Assembly: GCA_013397935.1 (NCBI GenBank)
Contig: VZRN01004204.1
Span: 1,808,294 to 1,872,293, forward strand
Direction: 5' to 3'
DNA length: 64,000 nucleotides
Origin: Dasyornis broadbenti
Lineage: Eukaryota > Chordata > Aves > Passeriformes > Dasyornithidae
In this document: positions 36,166 to 47,412 of the stretch, piece after piece
Position numbering within the stretch: position 1 is the stretch's first letter
Layout: each line of letters opens with the position of its first letter
The notes under the pieces: model-generated
Told to the model about the DNA's origin: nothing
The model's database searches: none
What the model saw: the letters and a program-made list of their open reading frames with translations, nothing else
Position numbers and translations under genes: made by a program

Positions 36166-39100
36166 TTTTTAGAAGGAGAGCAAAGCAATCCACAATTTTC
36201 CCAAGCACTAGCAGCGAAGGTAAACTCTTCATTGTTAACTCACTAGAAGATTAAAATCTTCTCTGGTATTGCTAAGATTTTTAGTGATGTTCATTAACTC
36301 AAATTAAGAACATCCTTTCTTCTCCACAACACCACCCACATGTGGGAAGAAGCCATTCTACTTTGAGAGCTGGTGTAAATGGGCTTCTCACAGCGCTCAT
36401 CAGCAGCCTGTCAGGGCTGCAAATCCCAACAACTTCAGTGAGCAGAAAGCAAGCCCAAAGCCCACCGCTTCTGAAAACTTTGCTTTGCCCAAGAACATAC
36501 AAAACTGTTCACTGCAATGAGCATAAACCACCACCTTTCACATCATCCTTGTCTCCTAAGAGTGTCTCCTACCACTCACAAATGTAGTGCAACCTGGGGA
36601 GTTCTTCTCATCAGTTCACATAATTCACAGAGTAGAGCTTCAGCTAGAATAATTAAACCAGAATTAGGTTAACATGTTAAATCTGGTGGATTTTTCATTA
36701 TGAAAATATCAATTGGGTAATGTCAAAATGTTTAGAAATGTGTTTGAGCAAAAGAAAAAAAAAATCACAAGAATTTGAGAGAAATAACTTACATTTTCAA
36801 TAGCTCTTTATTTCAAACCTCCTTTCATTTAATTTTTAAAGATATAGAAGTAATTTAATTTTAGGCTGTCCGAAGATAAAATGCAATTTGTCCTGAAAAC
36901 AATAGCCCCATTCTATTCAATTCAAAGTTTCTTTTTAAATGGGTTCAGACATGACAACAAAAGAAACTGTCTGGTTTTTTTCCCCTGCATCAATAGGAAG
37001 AGAATGTGTCAAGTACGCCATGGTCGTCTGAACTTTCTTTAGTTAAAGAGTAGCTGTTTAAAACATATTCCCAACATATGATATTTTTATTTGCAACAGA
37101 TGATAAAGTATTAATTAGACTTCAGGAAGAAAATGCAGAGCTGAGCTCCAGACCAAAATCTATCCTGAAAGAATTAGCACACTCTCCTTCAACAAACTAC
37201 TGATTTTATATCACTTTGGACCACGTATTCTCCAGGTGTTTATTGCTGAATTCACAGCAAATGAACCCCTTATGTGTTCTGCCCAACTTCCAATCTTATT
37301 TTCTACCTGCAAGATTTCCGCCAGTGATCACTAGCTCTAAACTCTGCCGCGCTTGAGTTTAATGGCACTCCAGCTTAACAAAACTCTTCATGGTCATTAA
37401 GACAAAATGACTGAATTAATTCAGAAACTCAAGAGCATTCAGCTGAACTGATATTAAACCTCAAAAATACATGAGCCAAAGTCCATTTAGGAGAAAAGAA
37501 GGCAAAAATGAGTAATAAGAAATAGGCACAATTCAGTTTTAATCTAACTAAAGCAGCTTAAGAAGAAAACACTCTAATGAAGCACTTAATGACTAGTTAA
37601 AATTATTTTAACAACTGATGACTTCAGAGAGAATTTAAAAGATCATTTCCCATCAAAAGCCTTATGTAAAGTCACACCTCTACCTATTAAGTCCAAGAGT
37701 TTGGGCTGAGTTAGTCTTCAAAACCCCATCGTAGGAAAAAAGACAAGCAAGCAGTCTAGGGAAAGATAGTATTCTGCATTTTTTATGTTTATGCACATAC
37801 GATACACAAACAGAATTACTTTCATAGAGGAATAAAATCATCAGACCAGGTATCAAGCCCAGTTCTCAGGCATCTCCATAAGACTTACCAGGCTGAGCAT
37901 GGCCCAGCGTAGAAATCAGTCCTGACTCTCCCTCCTTCTCATCCAAATCTCACAAGCCAGTATATAGAAATTTTAAGTAGAACATGACATAGAATTTAAA
38001 AGGATCAAGAATCACTAAAATCCTTGTAGTATCATGGACTTTGTCAGATGGAAATATTAAAATAATTCTAGAAATCAACCAGGATTACAGAGAAATCTTG
38101 CAAGCAATTTCAATTTGAGCTTATAGCATCCTGGGGCTTTCTGAGAATGTATAAGATAAATAGGGTGTCTACTCCCACCTCTTTTCCAGGTGATGCCAAT
38201 ATGCAAATCTTTCCAGGAAGGAGGTGTGGAGGGGGAAACCCTGCAGAACTTTAATGATACTTCATATAGGTGGCTGCAGCATGCTGAAAATAATCAGTTC
38301 ATTTCTAAAAATAAGCTCACACCCTTTCATTCTGTTCTGAGCCCTGGGCAAAATATTGTATTGCCTATCTCCTCCTGTACACATTTTGTTCTCTCCTGTT
38401 CCTCCAGCAGCTTAAAAAAGTAAAATGAAGAGAGGTCAGAGGTCTATCCACACCTGCTCGGTGCACTGGGTTAGCAAGTGCAATACCTGTTTCCATAGCA
38501 ATGGAGAAATCTGACCAGCGTTGCAGCTCATCCTTGATCCACTGTCCCCAATGCCTTCCATCTCCTTCACAGCCAGATGAGCTGCAGGTGGTTTTCAGCA
38601 GGAGCAGAGGTCACTCACCTGAGCTCCTCAACATGGTTCACTGCCCCATCTGAGCCACTGAGATTGCAAGTCCCACACGGTGGCTCCAGACTTATCCCCC
38701 TCAGCTTAAAGGAAGGACAACTTTTTTCTCAGGCTGAGCATTTGCCTTTCTTGCATGGTAACCTATTCTCTTTTGTGTTTCTCCTAAAAGTCAGGCAGTT
38801 CCTCCAATCCTCAAGTAAAAAGGCACTCCTGCCTTGAACTCTGGTCATACTACAAAGAGTGTATGTCTTCTTCCTAATAACCACAGGGCTTGGAGTTTTG
38901 CTCTACGTGGTTAGCTCAGCTCTGCTTAGGCAAGCATCCAAGAATCCAGACTCTAGGTATCATAAAGTTGGCCCTGAGCTCATGTGTTTGCATTAGAAAT
39001 ATGTTATATTACTTCCCAGTATGAGAAACGCTGCTCAGCAATTCAGCTTTTCATCTAAACTGGCCGTACTAAAGCGGCAGCTCTGATACCTGATTCTCAG

Positions 39101-41730
39101 CAAGATAATTCCTTTACAGATGTTTTCATGGCAAACTGATTTCCCTCGTGTTTCACTCCAGTTACAGTCAGCATTGTTAATTTATTTTGCCTTCTACAAG
39201 GCAATAAACTGTTGCACATTTTCCCTGGAAGGGAAAGATATTACTGATTTATTTTGAATAACAGAAGACTCTGATACCAACCATTGATACAGATGAGCAA
39301 AAGCCACTGCAGAATCTTGGTGAAATCTACATAGCAAATTGCAAAATATCACTAGCTCAGCACGTGACAATAGCATCCTCTGCCTTAACTTATACCTTTG
39401 GTATCTTCAGAGCAATTTAGTTGCACTATGTAACTACTTAAGCTGTATCTTTAGAGAAATCATGATGTTTAATGTTTCAGGATTGCCAACTGCCTGGGAT
39501 TCAGATTGAAAATATCCAAGTTACAGCAGCTATTCACAGCACAGTTCCATGAGAAGCTGGATTTGTCATGGTTGCAGCATACAGGCCCCAAGGACATATA
39601 AAGCACTGGCACAGAAGAAATCCTCTCTCAAGCATCATTACAGAAAGCCAAGACTTCCCAGGGCCTTGAAAGACAAGGAAAAGATGACTTTCTAGAGGAC
39701 CTCTCACTTCAGACAAGGCAGACTGCACAGTGGAAAAGCACTCTTCGCTGCCTGACCGAAAAAGCCTCTGTTTAAAGCTTGGACATTTCTGGTATCCCAC
39801 AGAATAATGCAACTCTTCATTCCCTTCAATAACACCCCATGTTTACTCCAGATACTGAATAGATGAGGTAATAGGAGGAATTGAGGAGGGGGAGGGACTT
39901 AAATTGTGCTTGCTGCTAAGACAGGGTCCCTTCTCAACAGTAGTCAGGTCCTTTAATTATTTGTAATTGCATGGAATTGTTGTTCTAGAACAGCACACAC
40001 AACTAAAGATGTGGGACCAGCCCATATGCTCTGTGGGAGGGAGTCACTTGAAATGTTTGCAATGTGATGACACGGGTTAATTCTTTGGATTCACAGCTTC
40101 ATCCTAGGCCTGCTAGGAAGCAGCCAAGAAGGAAATACAACAGCTCCAGATAAAATATTTCCTGGTAAGCGTGGCAGGAGGCTAGAAAACAATGCCTGCA
40201 GAACACAAGTTTAAAGAGACTGCTATCACATTTCCCCTTTGAGTCACACTGCTCTTATGCCAAGCCCAGGAAAGAACAGACCAAATGAACCTGGGACAGG
40301 GACCTAGAGAAGGAGACTGAAACAGTTCAGCAGATTCCCAATGAGGACTAAGACAGCACTAGTGCATTTCCTAAGTCTCAAGGACTTAGCAAACCTTAGA
40401 ACAGAAGAAGGCACCTGCGTAGGGTGGTTTTTGTAATTCCGTCTCTGCCAGGCTTTGCTGTTACCCTTACTATGGAGATTTCACAGCACCTGGGTCCAGC
40501 AATGCCACCTCAGTTACAATCAAAGGCAGTGGCAGCTCCCCTGGGAAAACCCACTGAGCAGTCCCAGCTGATCAGCACAACATGCTGCTCCAGGAAAGGC
40601 TGCTCCACAGGGCTTTATCCCTGGGTAGGTAATAGTGGAGGGCTTCTCTCCTGTGTGCCTGCACCCAGAGAGCAGGAACACAGCACAGACACAGTCTGCT
40701 GGGAATTGCTTTGTAGATAACAAAAACACATGACAGGTGAGGATTTAATTACTACACCAGTTAAAAATGTCTAAAGTATTTCTTTGAAAATTAGTTAGAA
40801 AGAAGAGAGAGAGAGAAGGAAGTTTCTGGTGTTGGAGTATAATAGAACCAAGAGTATTTTTTTCCAGACTTTCCCCTTCTGATTATTTCCATTAAGAAAA
40901 GAAAATAACTGCAAGAAAAGTGAGAGCAGAGACAACAGATGACTGAATCCAAACCATTGATCTGACAACATTTACAATTTTGTCAAACTATTTTGTTTAA
41001 AACATCTAGCAAAAAGGTCCAATGCCTCATAAATTTAATTTCCCAGAAAAATGATTTTTCAAATAGAGTGCCACCTCACCACTAAACCAAAACATTGTAC
41101 CCTGCAGAAGATGGAAAAGCTGAAATTACTGTTCTGCTCAGAGATTGTATAGCTATAAGGTGGAATTCAGTCCCTGAAAACAGTAAGATGGCTGAATTTA
41201 TCAGGGAAACTCATAGCAAAGTCAGGTGATCTTTTTATATCTTCTATTTAAGGTCATGTAGGCTTCATCTGGGCAATTCACCCAAGAGTTCTGACACTCA
41301 GTACACTTCTTGTTCCCATAACGCCAGAGTCACTGTCTCCCACATATGTCCCCTGGAGCTTCAGCGTAGTTAGGAAAATATTATAAAACATGTCCCTCTT
41401 GGAAATTAAAGTCACTAACTCCAGCATGTTATAAAAGAAACAGGCAAATAACAAAATGGGGCCCTTTGCACTTCTTCAGTTTCATAAAACAAATATTTCA
41501 AAAATACTTTTGCAAAGGTACCATTACAAAGACACTGTGTTCTGCTTATACACACAGAGACAAAATTGATGGATCTCATTATAATGTATTATTTTCTTGC
41601 TCCATGTCCTAAGGAGTAGAAAAGTGTACAACCACCCCTCTCTGTGCCTACTACCCTAAATAACTTCTCAGCCTGTATTAAACAAGACCTGAGAGAGGTT
41701 TCAGAGGGGAAGAAAGACTTGGGGACACCA
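36166..41730. other. Unannotated non-coding DNA
   Basis: No gene was recognised in about 5.6 kb. The stretch 36600-37700 is AT-rich with several TAATTA/ATTAA motifs and few repeat signatures. A short GA run lies at 40803-40818. Frames are at most 98 codons. Confidence 0.55.
40803..40818 (+). repeat. Short GA-rich microsatellite
   Basis: AAGAGAGAGAGAGAAG-type run of about six GA units in a purine-rich stretch. Confidence 0.75.
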
Positions 41731-41824
41731 CTTAGTGGCGGCCTGAGCAGTGTTGGGTTAATTATTAGACTCAAGGATCTTAGAGGCTTTTTCAACCTGA
41801 TCGATTCTATGGTTTGATGATTAT
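41731..41824 (+). mobile_element. CR1 LINE 3' end, plus orientation
   Basis: GTGTTGGGTTAATTATTAGA, CTCAAGGATCTTAGAGGCTT and TTTCAACCTGATCGATTCTA follow each other and match the avian CR1 3' end (GTGCTGGGTTAA.GGTTGGACTCGATGATCTTAAAGGTCTTTTCCAACC in consensus order). It finishes in the degenerate 8-mer tail ATTCTATGGTTTGATGATT (41806-41824). The 5' side fades before 41731, as expected for a 5'-truncated copy. The tail marks the plus-strand 3' end near 41824. Confidence 0.85.
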
Positions 41825-42434
41825 CGGGTTTGTGAGTTTCAATTATTTAAGCAATCTGGATGAACCTCTCAAATATGCAGTCTCTAGCTTCTACTTGAGA
41901 TACCTAGAAGACAGATAACATCCTTTGAAGCTGAGTTCTACCCCAGACCAATGGCACTAAGAACATAAAATTGTGTCCCACAGTGTCCTCAGACAGATTA
42001 AGGATTCTGTGCTATCAGCATTTCACAAAACATTAGTGAAGGAGAGAAATAATGTCGAGGTGTATAAATTTCCCTGGTTAAAGAGGGAAATGAGAGCAGA
42101 AAAGAAGGTGGTAAGTGAGCAAGCTCAGAGATTTAGCAGTGAGGTTCTGTGTTCCCTACCATGGAGAGCAGGGTATGTATCACAATGATGTACCACAGCC
42201 ATCATCTCTGCAAAATCTGTCATGGGAACAGCTTATCCTCAGAGTATCTGAGAGAAGTAAAATTTTGTGCGAAAGAAGTAGACAAGGTTTTCCAGACGCC
42301 CATGAATGGCATCTAAGGTCACCTTTCATTGCAATTTAAACATTCTCCCAGGTAATTTCTTTGCACTGAGGGAATTACGATAACTCAGAGTTCACTGATT
42401 TTTTTGATGCCACAGCTGAGTCACGAAAGAAAGA

Positions 42435-42499
42435 TTTACAAGCAATGGGAACATATTCAAGCAGTTATTTACAAGCAGTGGATCACATTCAAGCAGTTA
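42435..42499 (+). repeat. Imperfect 33/32-bp tandem duplication
   Basis: Unit 1 (42435-42467) and unit 2 (42468-42499) both begin TTTACAAGCA(A/G)TGG and end CATTCAAGCAGTTA-like, with a few substitutions and a 1-bp length difference. They read through without a frame, so this is a local duplication and not a protein repeat. Confidence 0.85.
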
Positions 42500-43395
42500 T
42501 TAGCAATCTGAGAGAAAATTTGATCAATAAAAAGATATTAGGAGGATTCCCTCCGTTCTATTCCCCATGTTCACTTGATCCACCACCATTTTACATTGCT
42601 ACTTCCCCAGCAGTATTATCGCTACTTGTTCAATATAATATTTAAACAACATGCAGCATTTCCACACATCTGACCATTGTATGTATTTTCTAGGAGTGCC
42701 CTGTAAAAGTAAATGAAAATCAAGACAACAATCCTTTGCTATCATGAGCTTTGATGAGATCAGAATCAGCTTTAATAAACTCTGTGAAAGGCAACCAGCA
42801 GGCTCAGTAACTCATCAGAAAATAAAATGAAAAGGACATTTTCCACCAAGTTTTCACACTGTTTCACTTCTAATAATATTTTTTCCTGGGAAAAGAAAAA
42901 GGGCATGGGCAGAGAGCTTGAGAACAGAGTGTGCCTTCTTTTAATTCATGAATGCTTGTCAAACTGTGTGGTATCCTAGTAAACCCTGCTGTGCTGTGTA
43001 CCCAAGGCTTGCAGGATAATCTGGGATGGAACATTCGCTATATGAAACATCAACATCTTCTGCCTTGGAGACTGGGGTGTTACGCATGTATCTGGAGCAT
43101 TCCAGAACCAATTTTATTATTTCTATGTAAAACCCCTTGTGACCATCTCAAAGGCTGCAGCTCTTCCCTCTTCTGCTTAAAAGCTTTTTCTTACTTCTAC
43201 AGCCTGTGTGAAAGTTTAAAGCTTTACTTCAGGTTTCTCAAAAAGCATTCCCTCAAAATTCGATGCAGCTTAGTCTTGTCATAGCCTGAACACAATAGCC
43301 CATACTGATGAAGAGAACAACGTCCAGAGCAAGCTCTGAAGCCAAGAGCACCAAAAAGCCTGTTTCTATTGCTTTACTGACCATAATGCATTTTA

Positions 43396-43428
43396 AAAAC
43401 AAACAAACACAAAACAACAGCAGCAGCG
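43396..43428 (+). repeat. AAAC-rich tract with CAG triplets
   Basis: An AAACAAACAAACAC run continues into AAAACAACAGCAGCAGCG. This is a compound simple repeat. Confidence 0.75.
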
Positions 43429-44116
43429 AAACCACCCCAAAAGCCACAAAACAATCCCCCACACCACTGAACTCTCATCTTGCACACATTCAGTTGCACA
43501 ACACAGTCCCTGAGGAGATGCTAACTCAATAGCTGGCTCGATACTGCCTTAAAAGCATGGCACAGAGCCAAAGAACATAAACTTTGCCTCCAGGTTTAGT
43601 GCTATGCTGACATGGTTGTACTGCCTCCAGACTTGGTGATAGGTCTGTCAAATCTAACTCCTTATTTCTGCTTTGCAACTTGTGCACAGAGGAGGTGTGT
43701 CCAGCATCTGCCAACACACACTCAGTCGTACCAGTTTGATTTCACTTCTGTTTTCATTTCATTGTTCAATCGAGTGGGTACAAAAAAGAAAGTGTGTGCC
43801 GAAGTGCAGTTCACAAATCAGCTCAAGTACGTGTCTTCCAAGCTGGAGCGAGCCAATTTTGACCAAAATTCATGGGCAGACACTCTCCTCTGAGACATGA
43901 CTACATTAAAGAGATATGTAGATCCCAGGACTCCTGTATCTCAGCTCTCTCCCCCTTTCCTTTTGCTCCACTGAGGTTATTATTTCCTGATGGCTTATAG
44001 CAGAAACAAATCTCCCCACTGGGTAGCTAGGGAACTACAGCCACAGACCCCATGAATCTTCTTTTCCCACCCTGTACACTTCTCAGCAAAGCCACCCATA
44101 ATCTGCACAGCTCATG

Positions 44117-44355
44117 CAGAATAACAGAATCAACAAGGCTGAAAGAGACCTTCAAGATTATCTGGTCAAGCCATCAACCTATAACCATCATAGTCACCCT
44201 TAAACATATCCCTGAGTGCCACATCCAGGCACTTCTTGAACACTTCCAGAAACAGTGACTCCACCACTTCCCTGGGCAATTTATTCCAGTGCCCAACCAC
44301 TCTTTCAATGAATTTTTTTCCCTAAAATCTAATCCAAACCTCTCCTGGAAAAATA
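44117..44355 (-). mobile_element. CR1 LINE 3' end, minus orientation
   Basis: The left edge is the reverse complement of the CR1 8-mer tail (CAGAATAACAGAAT, 44117-44130). Then come GGCTGAAAGAGACCTTCAAG (44138-44157), TCTGGTCAAGCCATCAACC, CTGAGTGCCACATCCAGGCA, CTTCTTGAACACTTCCAGAA, GTGACTCCACCACTTCCCTG, GGCAATTTATTCCAGTGCCC, and TCTAATCCAAACCTCTCCTGG near 44327-44347. This order is the standard avian CR1 3' region read on the opposite strand. The copy is diverged and 5'-truncated (its 5' side is to the right, fading after about 44355). A 9-bp hairpin (44394-44414, arms AGAGCTTCA / TGAAGCTCT) lies just beyond. The minus frame 44174-44440 is a coincidental open frame in the element. Confidence 0.92.
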
Positions 44356-45473
44356 TGAATATGGAAGTGAGTTTATCACCCTGTATATAGCCCAGAGCTT
44401 CACAGTGAAGCTCTGCCTGACTTGATGTACTTAATACCAAAGTTTATTCACTGCTGTGAATCCCAAATAATAGAGCAAAGATCAGAAGGCAGCGTAGCAC
44501 AGCCCTCTGCTACAACAGAACACAAAGAACCTCCTTAATTGCAGGGCAGAATATTTTGCTCTGGTCTCAACTCTGCTCTCAGCTACATGCTGAAGAAAGG
44601 GCTAAATGCTGTCTCTGTCCTGACTGCGCACCCACATCACAACAGCTTCTTCAGCCAGCATGGGTTTTGAGCCCCGCACAAAGGATGGGGAGGAATGAGG
44701 GTCTGTAGCTCCGCCACTCGCACGTCAGTCCATAGCTGCATTTGCTTCACTGGAGTCTCAACTATACCTGCTCTCTGGGGCTGAGAGCCTCTCTGCCATA
44801 CAGACACAATCTAATCTGCAGTATTCCTCGTCTCCACAAACAACTTGGGGAAACTCCAGTTCAAGGAACAGCTTGGGAAAGGCACTCTGCAGAAACATGG
44901 GAGTCTCCTGATCTTTAGTATTTGCGCTGAAGACCAAGCTCCTGGAATTCAGTTCCATGGGAATCTGAGTTTTTCCCCAAGAGGAAGCAGCTAGTCTGAC
45001 TAATTGCAGGGAAATCTTGAAGACACATTCGGAAAGTTTGAAATGTCAGAGAAATGATAAATAAATAAATGGTTTGGAGGGGGATGAGTTTTCAGCAGGT
45101 TAGTATTTTATGTCGGTCATCTTCTTTGGATTCTGTAAGAGCAGAGAAGAAATAAGGTGTTTGATTAAAGATTGGGAAGCTCTGACTAAACATGGATGAT
45201 GGAAACAAGGACTGCCTCCAGAAATGCGACATAAGGCCACATGCAGCCTCACCATGTCCTGTACACTCCAGCAAAGCACAGGAGCTGGTCTGGGAGCATT
45301 GTCACTTAGGCACGGTGTGTAACAGATGAGTGCTGTGTACCAGGGCTCCCAGAAGGCACAGACAGTGAGAATAGGTATTATTAGTAGAAAAAACAACAGC
45401 CTTCTTTGACAAATGTGTCCCTGCCCTACTCAGTAATCAAGGCATGAGTGTGGAGTGTGTTTATTTCAGTTAT
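44356..45473. other. Unannotated non-coding DNA
   Basis: No gene was recognised. The overlapping minus frames 45092-45274 and 45100-45396 have no domain. The sequence may include further weak CR1 remnant up to about 44420, but I cannot follow it. Confidence 0.5.
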
Positions 45474-45657
45474 TTGGGGGGGTTTTGGTTTTGTTTGGAT
45501 TTTTTNNNNNNNNNNNNNNNNNNNNNNNNNNNNNNNNNNNNNTTTTGGTTTTTTTTTTTCTTTTTTTTTTTTTTGGTCATGGCGGGGCTTAGGTGTCAGG
45601 GTTTGGAGTTTCGGGGGTTTTTGTTTGGGTTTGTTTTTTGTTTTTAGAGAGATGGTG
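45474..45657 (+). repeat. G/T-only strand-asymmetric tract around a gap
   Basis: On both sides of the 37-N gap the plus strand is nearly pure T and G: GGGGGGGTTTTGGTTTTGTTTGG before, long T runs after, then TTTCGGGGGTTTTTGTTTGGG and TTTGTTTTTTG. Complement runs of A and C give apparent Lys/Pro-rich or Phe/Gly-rich frames, which are artefacts. Several G runs of 3-7 could support G-quadruplex-like structure, which would fit a sequencing failure here. Confidence 0.8.
45506..45542. other. Assembly gap, 37 N
   Basis: Thirty-seven N inside the G/T tract. The odd, small number suggests an estimated gap size from read pairs or overlap, not a fixed placeholder. Confidence 0.98.
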
Positions 45658-46094
45658 AACCACCGTTCAAGACCCAATTACACTTATGCAAAATTCTGCC
45701 TACATTGTTACCACCTGCTCTGCTTCAGTATTCCTTTAACTGTGGAAAAACCTCTTGGCAACTCAGTAAGCTGGAGTTCATGATTTATTACTCATGTTTG
45801 GCACTTATGGGATCCATCCCCAGTTCAAGTGCTTGAGCTCATTTCTAGAGACAGCAGGTGCCAGCAGCTGGAATTTCAGAGCCATTTCATCCAGGACAGT
45901 CCACTCACATTTAGTCTAGCAGTTAACAGAGGTTCATTCTTCTGAGTTCATTCACCAAACTGATAAAAACCATCCTGAATTTTCAGGAATACCTACTTCA
46001 TGAATTTCACTGAAGCATGGATTAAGCTGCTGAAAAAAGTTCATTTCCCAGTGTGAAAGAAAAGTGTTTTTTCCCCCTATTAGAAATTAGATGA

Positions 46095-46139
46095 ATATGT
46101 ATATATATATATATATGTATGTATGTATGTATGTATATA
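46095..46139 (+). repeat. Compound AT / GTAT microsatellite
   Basis: An (AT)n run (about 46101-46116) passes into (GTAT)n of five units (about 46117-46136) and back to ATATAA. It is likely length-polymorphic. Confidence 0.92.
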
Positions 46140-46817
46140 ATCTATCTTATTGCACCAAGGTGATGTTTTTTAAAGCACAGAAAATCAGGGAACACAGAAT
46201 TTTAATGAAAATTAATTCTATCTGAATCAACTTTCTTTTAAAAAATTCTGGTTTTGATAGAGAACTGACTTTTGACCTAAAACCTGCTCAACAGCACACA
46301 GTGCTATATCATCTCCATTCATCTGTGTCAAAGAAACTGAAAAATATACTTGAAAAGGACAATGAAGAGTTAAAAATATGCACTATTTCCTGAGAAAAAG
46401 TGTAGAATTTCCTTAGAGAAGAAAGTATAATTGCCAGGCATTGATAAATTGTGTAAGAAACACTATTGATGATTCATACCCGTAGAACTTGCTGCTGAAT
46501 AAACTCTGACCTTGATACTCAAGAGACCCACTTAGAACATCCTGAAAGACAATGATATATTTCTCCACACTAACCTTTGTGAGTAGTCTGCCTCTTCAGC
46601 TCCTTGAAACAAGCTAGTTCCAATTAAAGAGGAGAAGTGGAACTGTTTCATGCATTTGTTTTAGTGACAGGACACACAGGGGTTATGATGTCATAGTGCC
46701 AAGAATATTGGGCAAGAAGAGCTGGGTTTGGGTTTTCTTTAAATTTCAGGTATATATTATTGCAACGCTGCAGAAAGTATTTCCTTCTTTATGAAATAAA
46801 AGAGTAGAACTGTTAAA

Positions 46818-46833
46818 GGGAGGGAGGGAGAGG
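46818..46833 (+). repeat. GGGA-type purine run
   Basis: Three to four GGGA units (GGGAGGGAGGGAGAGG) in a purine-rich stretch. The four closely spaced G-triplets could form a G-quadruplex on the plus strand. Confidence 0.6.
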
Positions 46834-47005
46834 AAGAGAAAATGGCGTTAGAGGCTAAAGCTTAGAGCTGAAAGGACGCTGTTGAGGCGACATTCCCATC
46901 CAGTTCTTACCGTGCAGAAACAGGGACATTATTTCACTTCCCACAGTTCAGTTTCTCAACCAAAATGTGGAGAGAATACAAACATTCTCTATATTCCAGC
47001 TTGTT

Positions 47006-47412
47006 AGGTCTATACCAACTGCATGGGGAATTCACATACAGCACAGTTTGGATCTATCCCTCCAAAAGGGCAACTCCCAGGAAAGGAAGAGTCTCCAAAG
47101 AAGACCACCACGAGATGGCAGAGTCTTCAAGGACAGCTCAATGAACTGAAGCCCCTTCTGATGAAGGCAAGACAGACACAGGGGAAAATGAGAACAGAAA
47201 AAGACCAGGAGGTTTTAGATGCTGACCTGAACTCTGAAGTGGAGTGAATCAAAATTTTGAAGGAGCATCTGCAGCACATGGGGGAAGAGACTCCACACAG
47301 CTCCTCAGCTGGCTCTTCTAGTGGCAGTTTTTCCCACAAGATATCAAAGCTTCATACCCAAACAGCACCGGCAGTACAGCTAGAAATCATTATTTGCCAA
47401 TCTAGGGACTGA
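47006..47412 (+). pseudogene. Coiled-coil-like frame with one internal TGA (doubtful)
   Basis: One plus-strand frame stays open from 47006 (after a TAG at 47003-47005) to a TGA at 47245-47247, then continues open for 54 more codons to a TGA at 47410-47412. The part around the internal stop is rich in Leu, Lys, Glu and Gln at heptad-like spacing (for example LQGQLNELKPLLMKARQ before the stop and IKILKEHLQHMGEE after it), followed by a Ser/Gly-rich stretch. I do not recognise the protein. It could be an interrupted exon or processed copy of a coiled-coil gene, or chance in purine-rich DNA. No clear splice sites or poly-A tail were identified. The internal stop argues against a working gene. Confidence 0.2.

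Larger units (their letters stand above)
41825..44116. other. Unannotated DNA between two CR1 copies
   Basis: No gene was recognised. It contains an imperfect 33/32-bp tandem duplication (42435-42499) and an A/C-rich AAAC tract with CAG triplets (43396-43428). A phrase CCCAGGACTCCTG near 43926-43938 recalls an old amniote interspersed repeat but is too short to assign. Confidence 0.5.
45658..47005. other. Unannotated non-coding DNA
   Basis: No gene was recognised. It contains the AT/GTAT microsatellite and a GGGA run (46818-46833) followed by purine-rich sequence. Confidence 0.55.

Noticed and set aside
43926..43960. CCCAGGACTCCTG phrase resembling an old amniote interspersed repeat
   Set aside because: Only 13 bases match what I remember and no flanking similarity can be followed.
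44174..44440. 88-codon minus frame
   Set aside because: Lies in the 3' region of a diverged CR1 copy, which is non-coding.
45426..45783. Frames crossing the 37-N gap, Lys/Pro-rich or Phe/Gly-rich
   Set aside because: Translations of a G/T low-complexity tract with unknown residues; no coding evidence.
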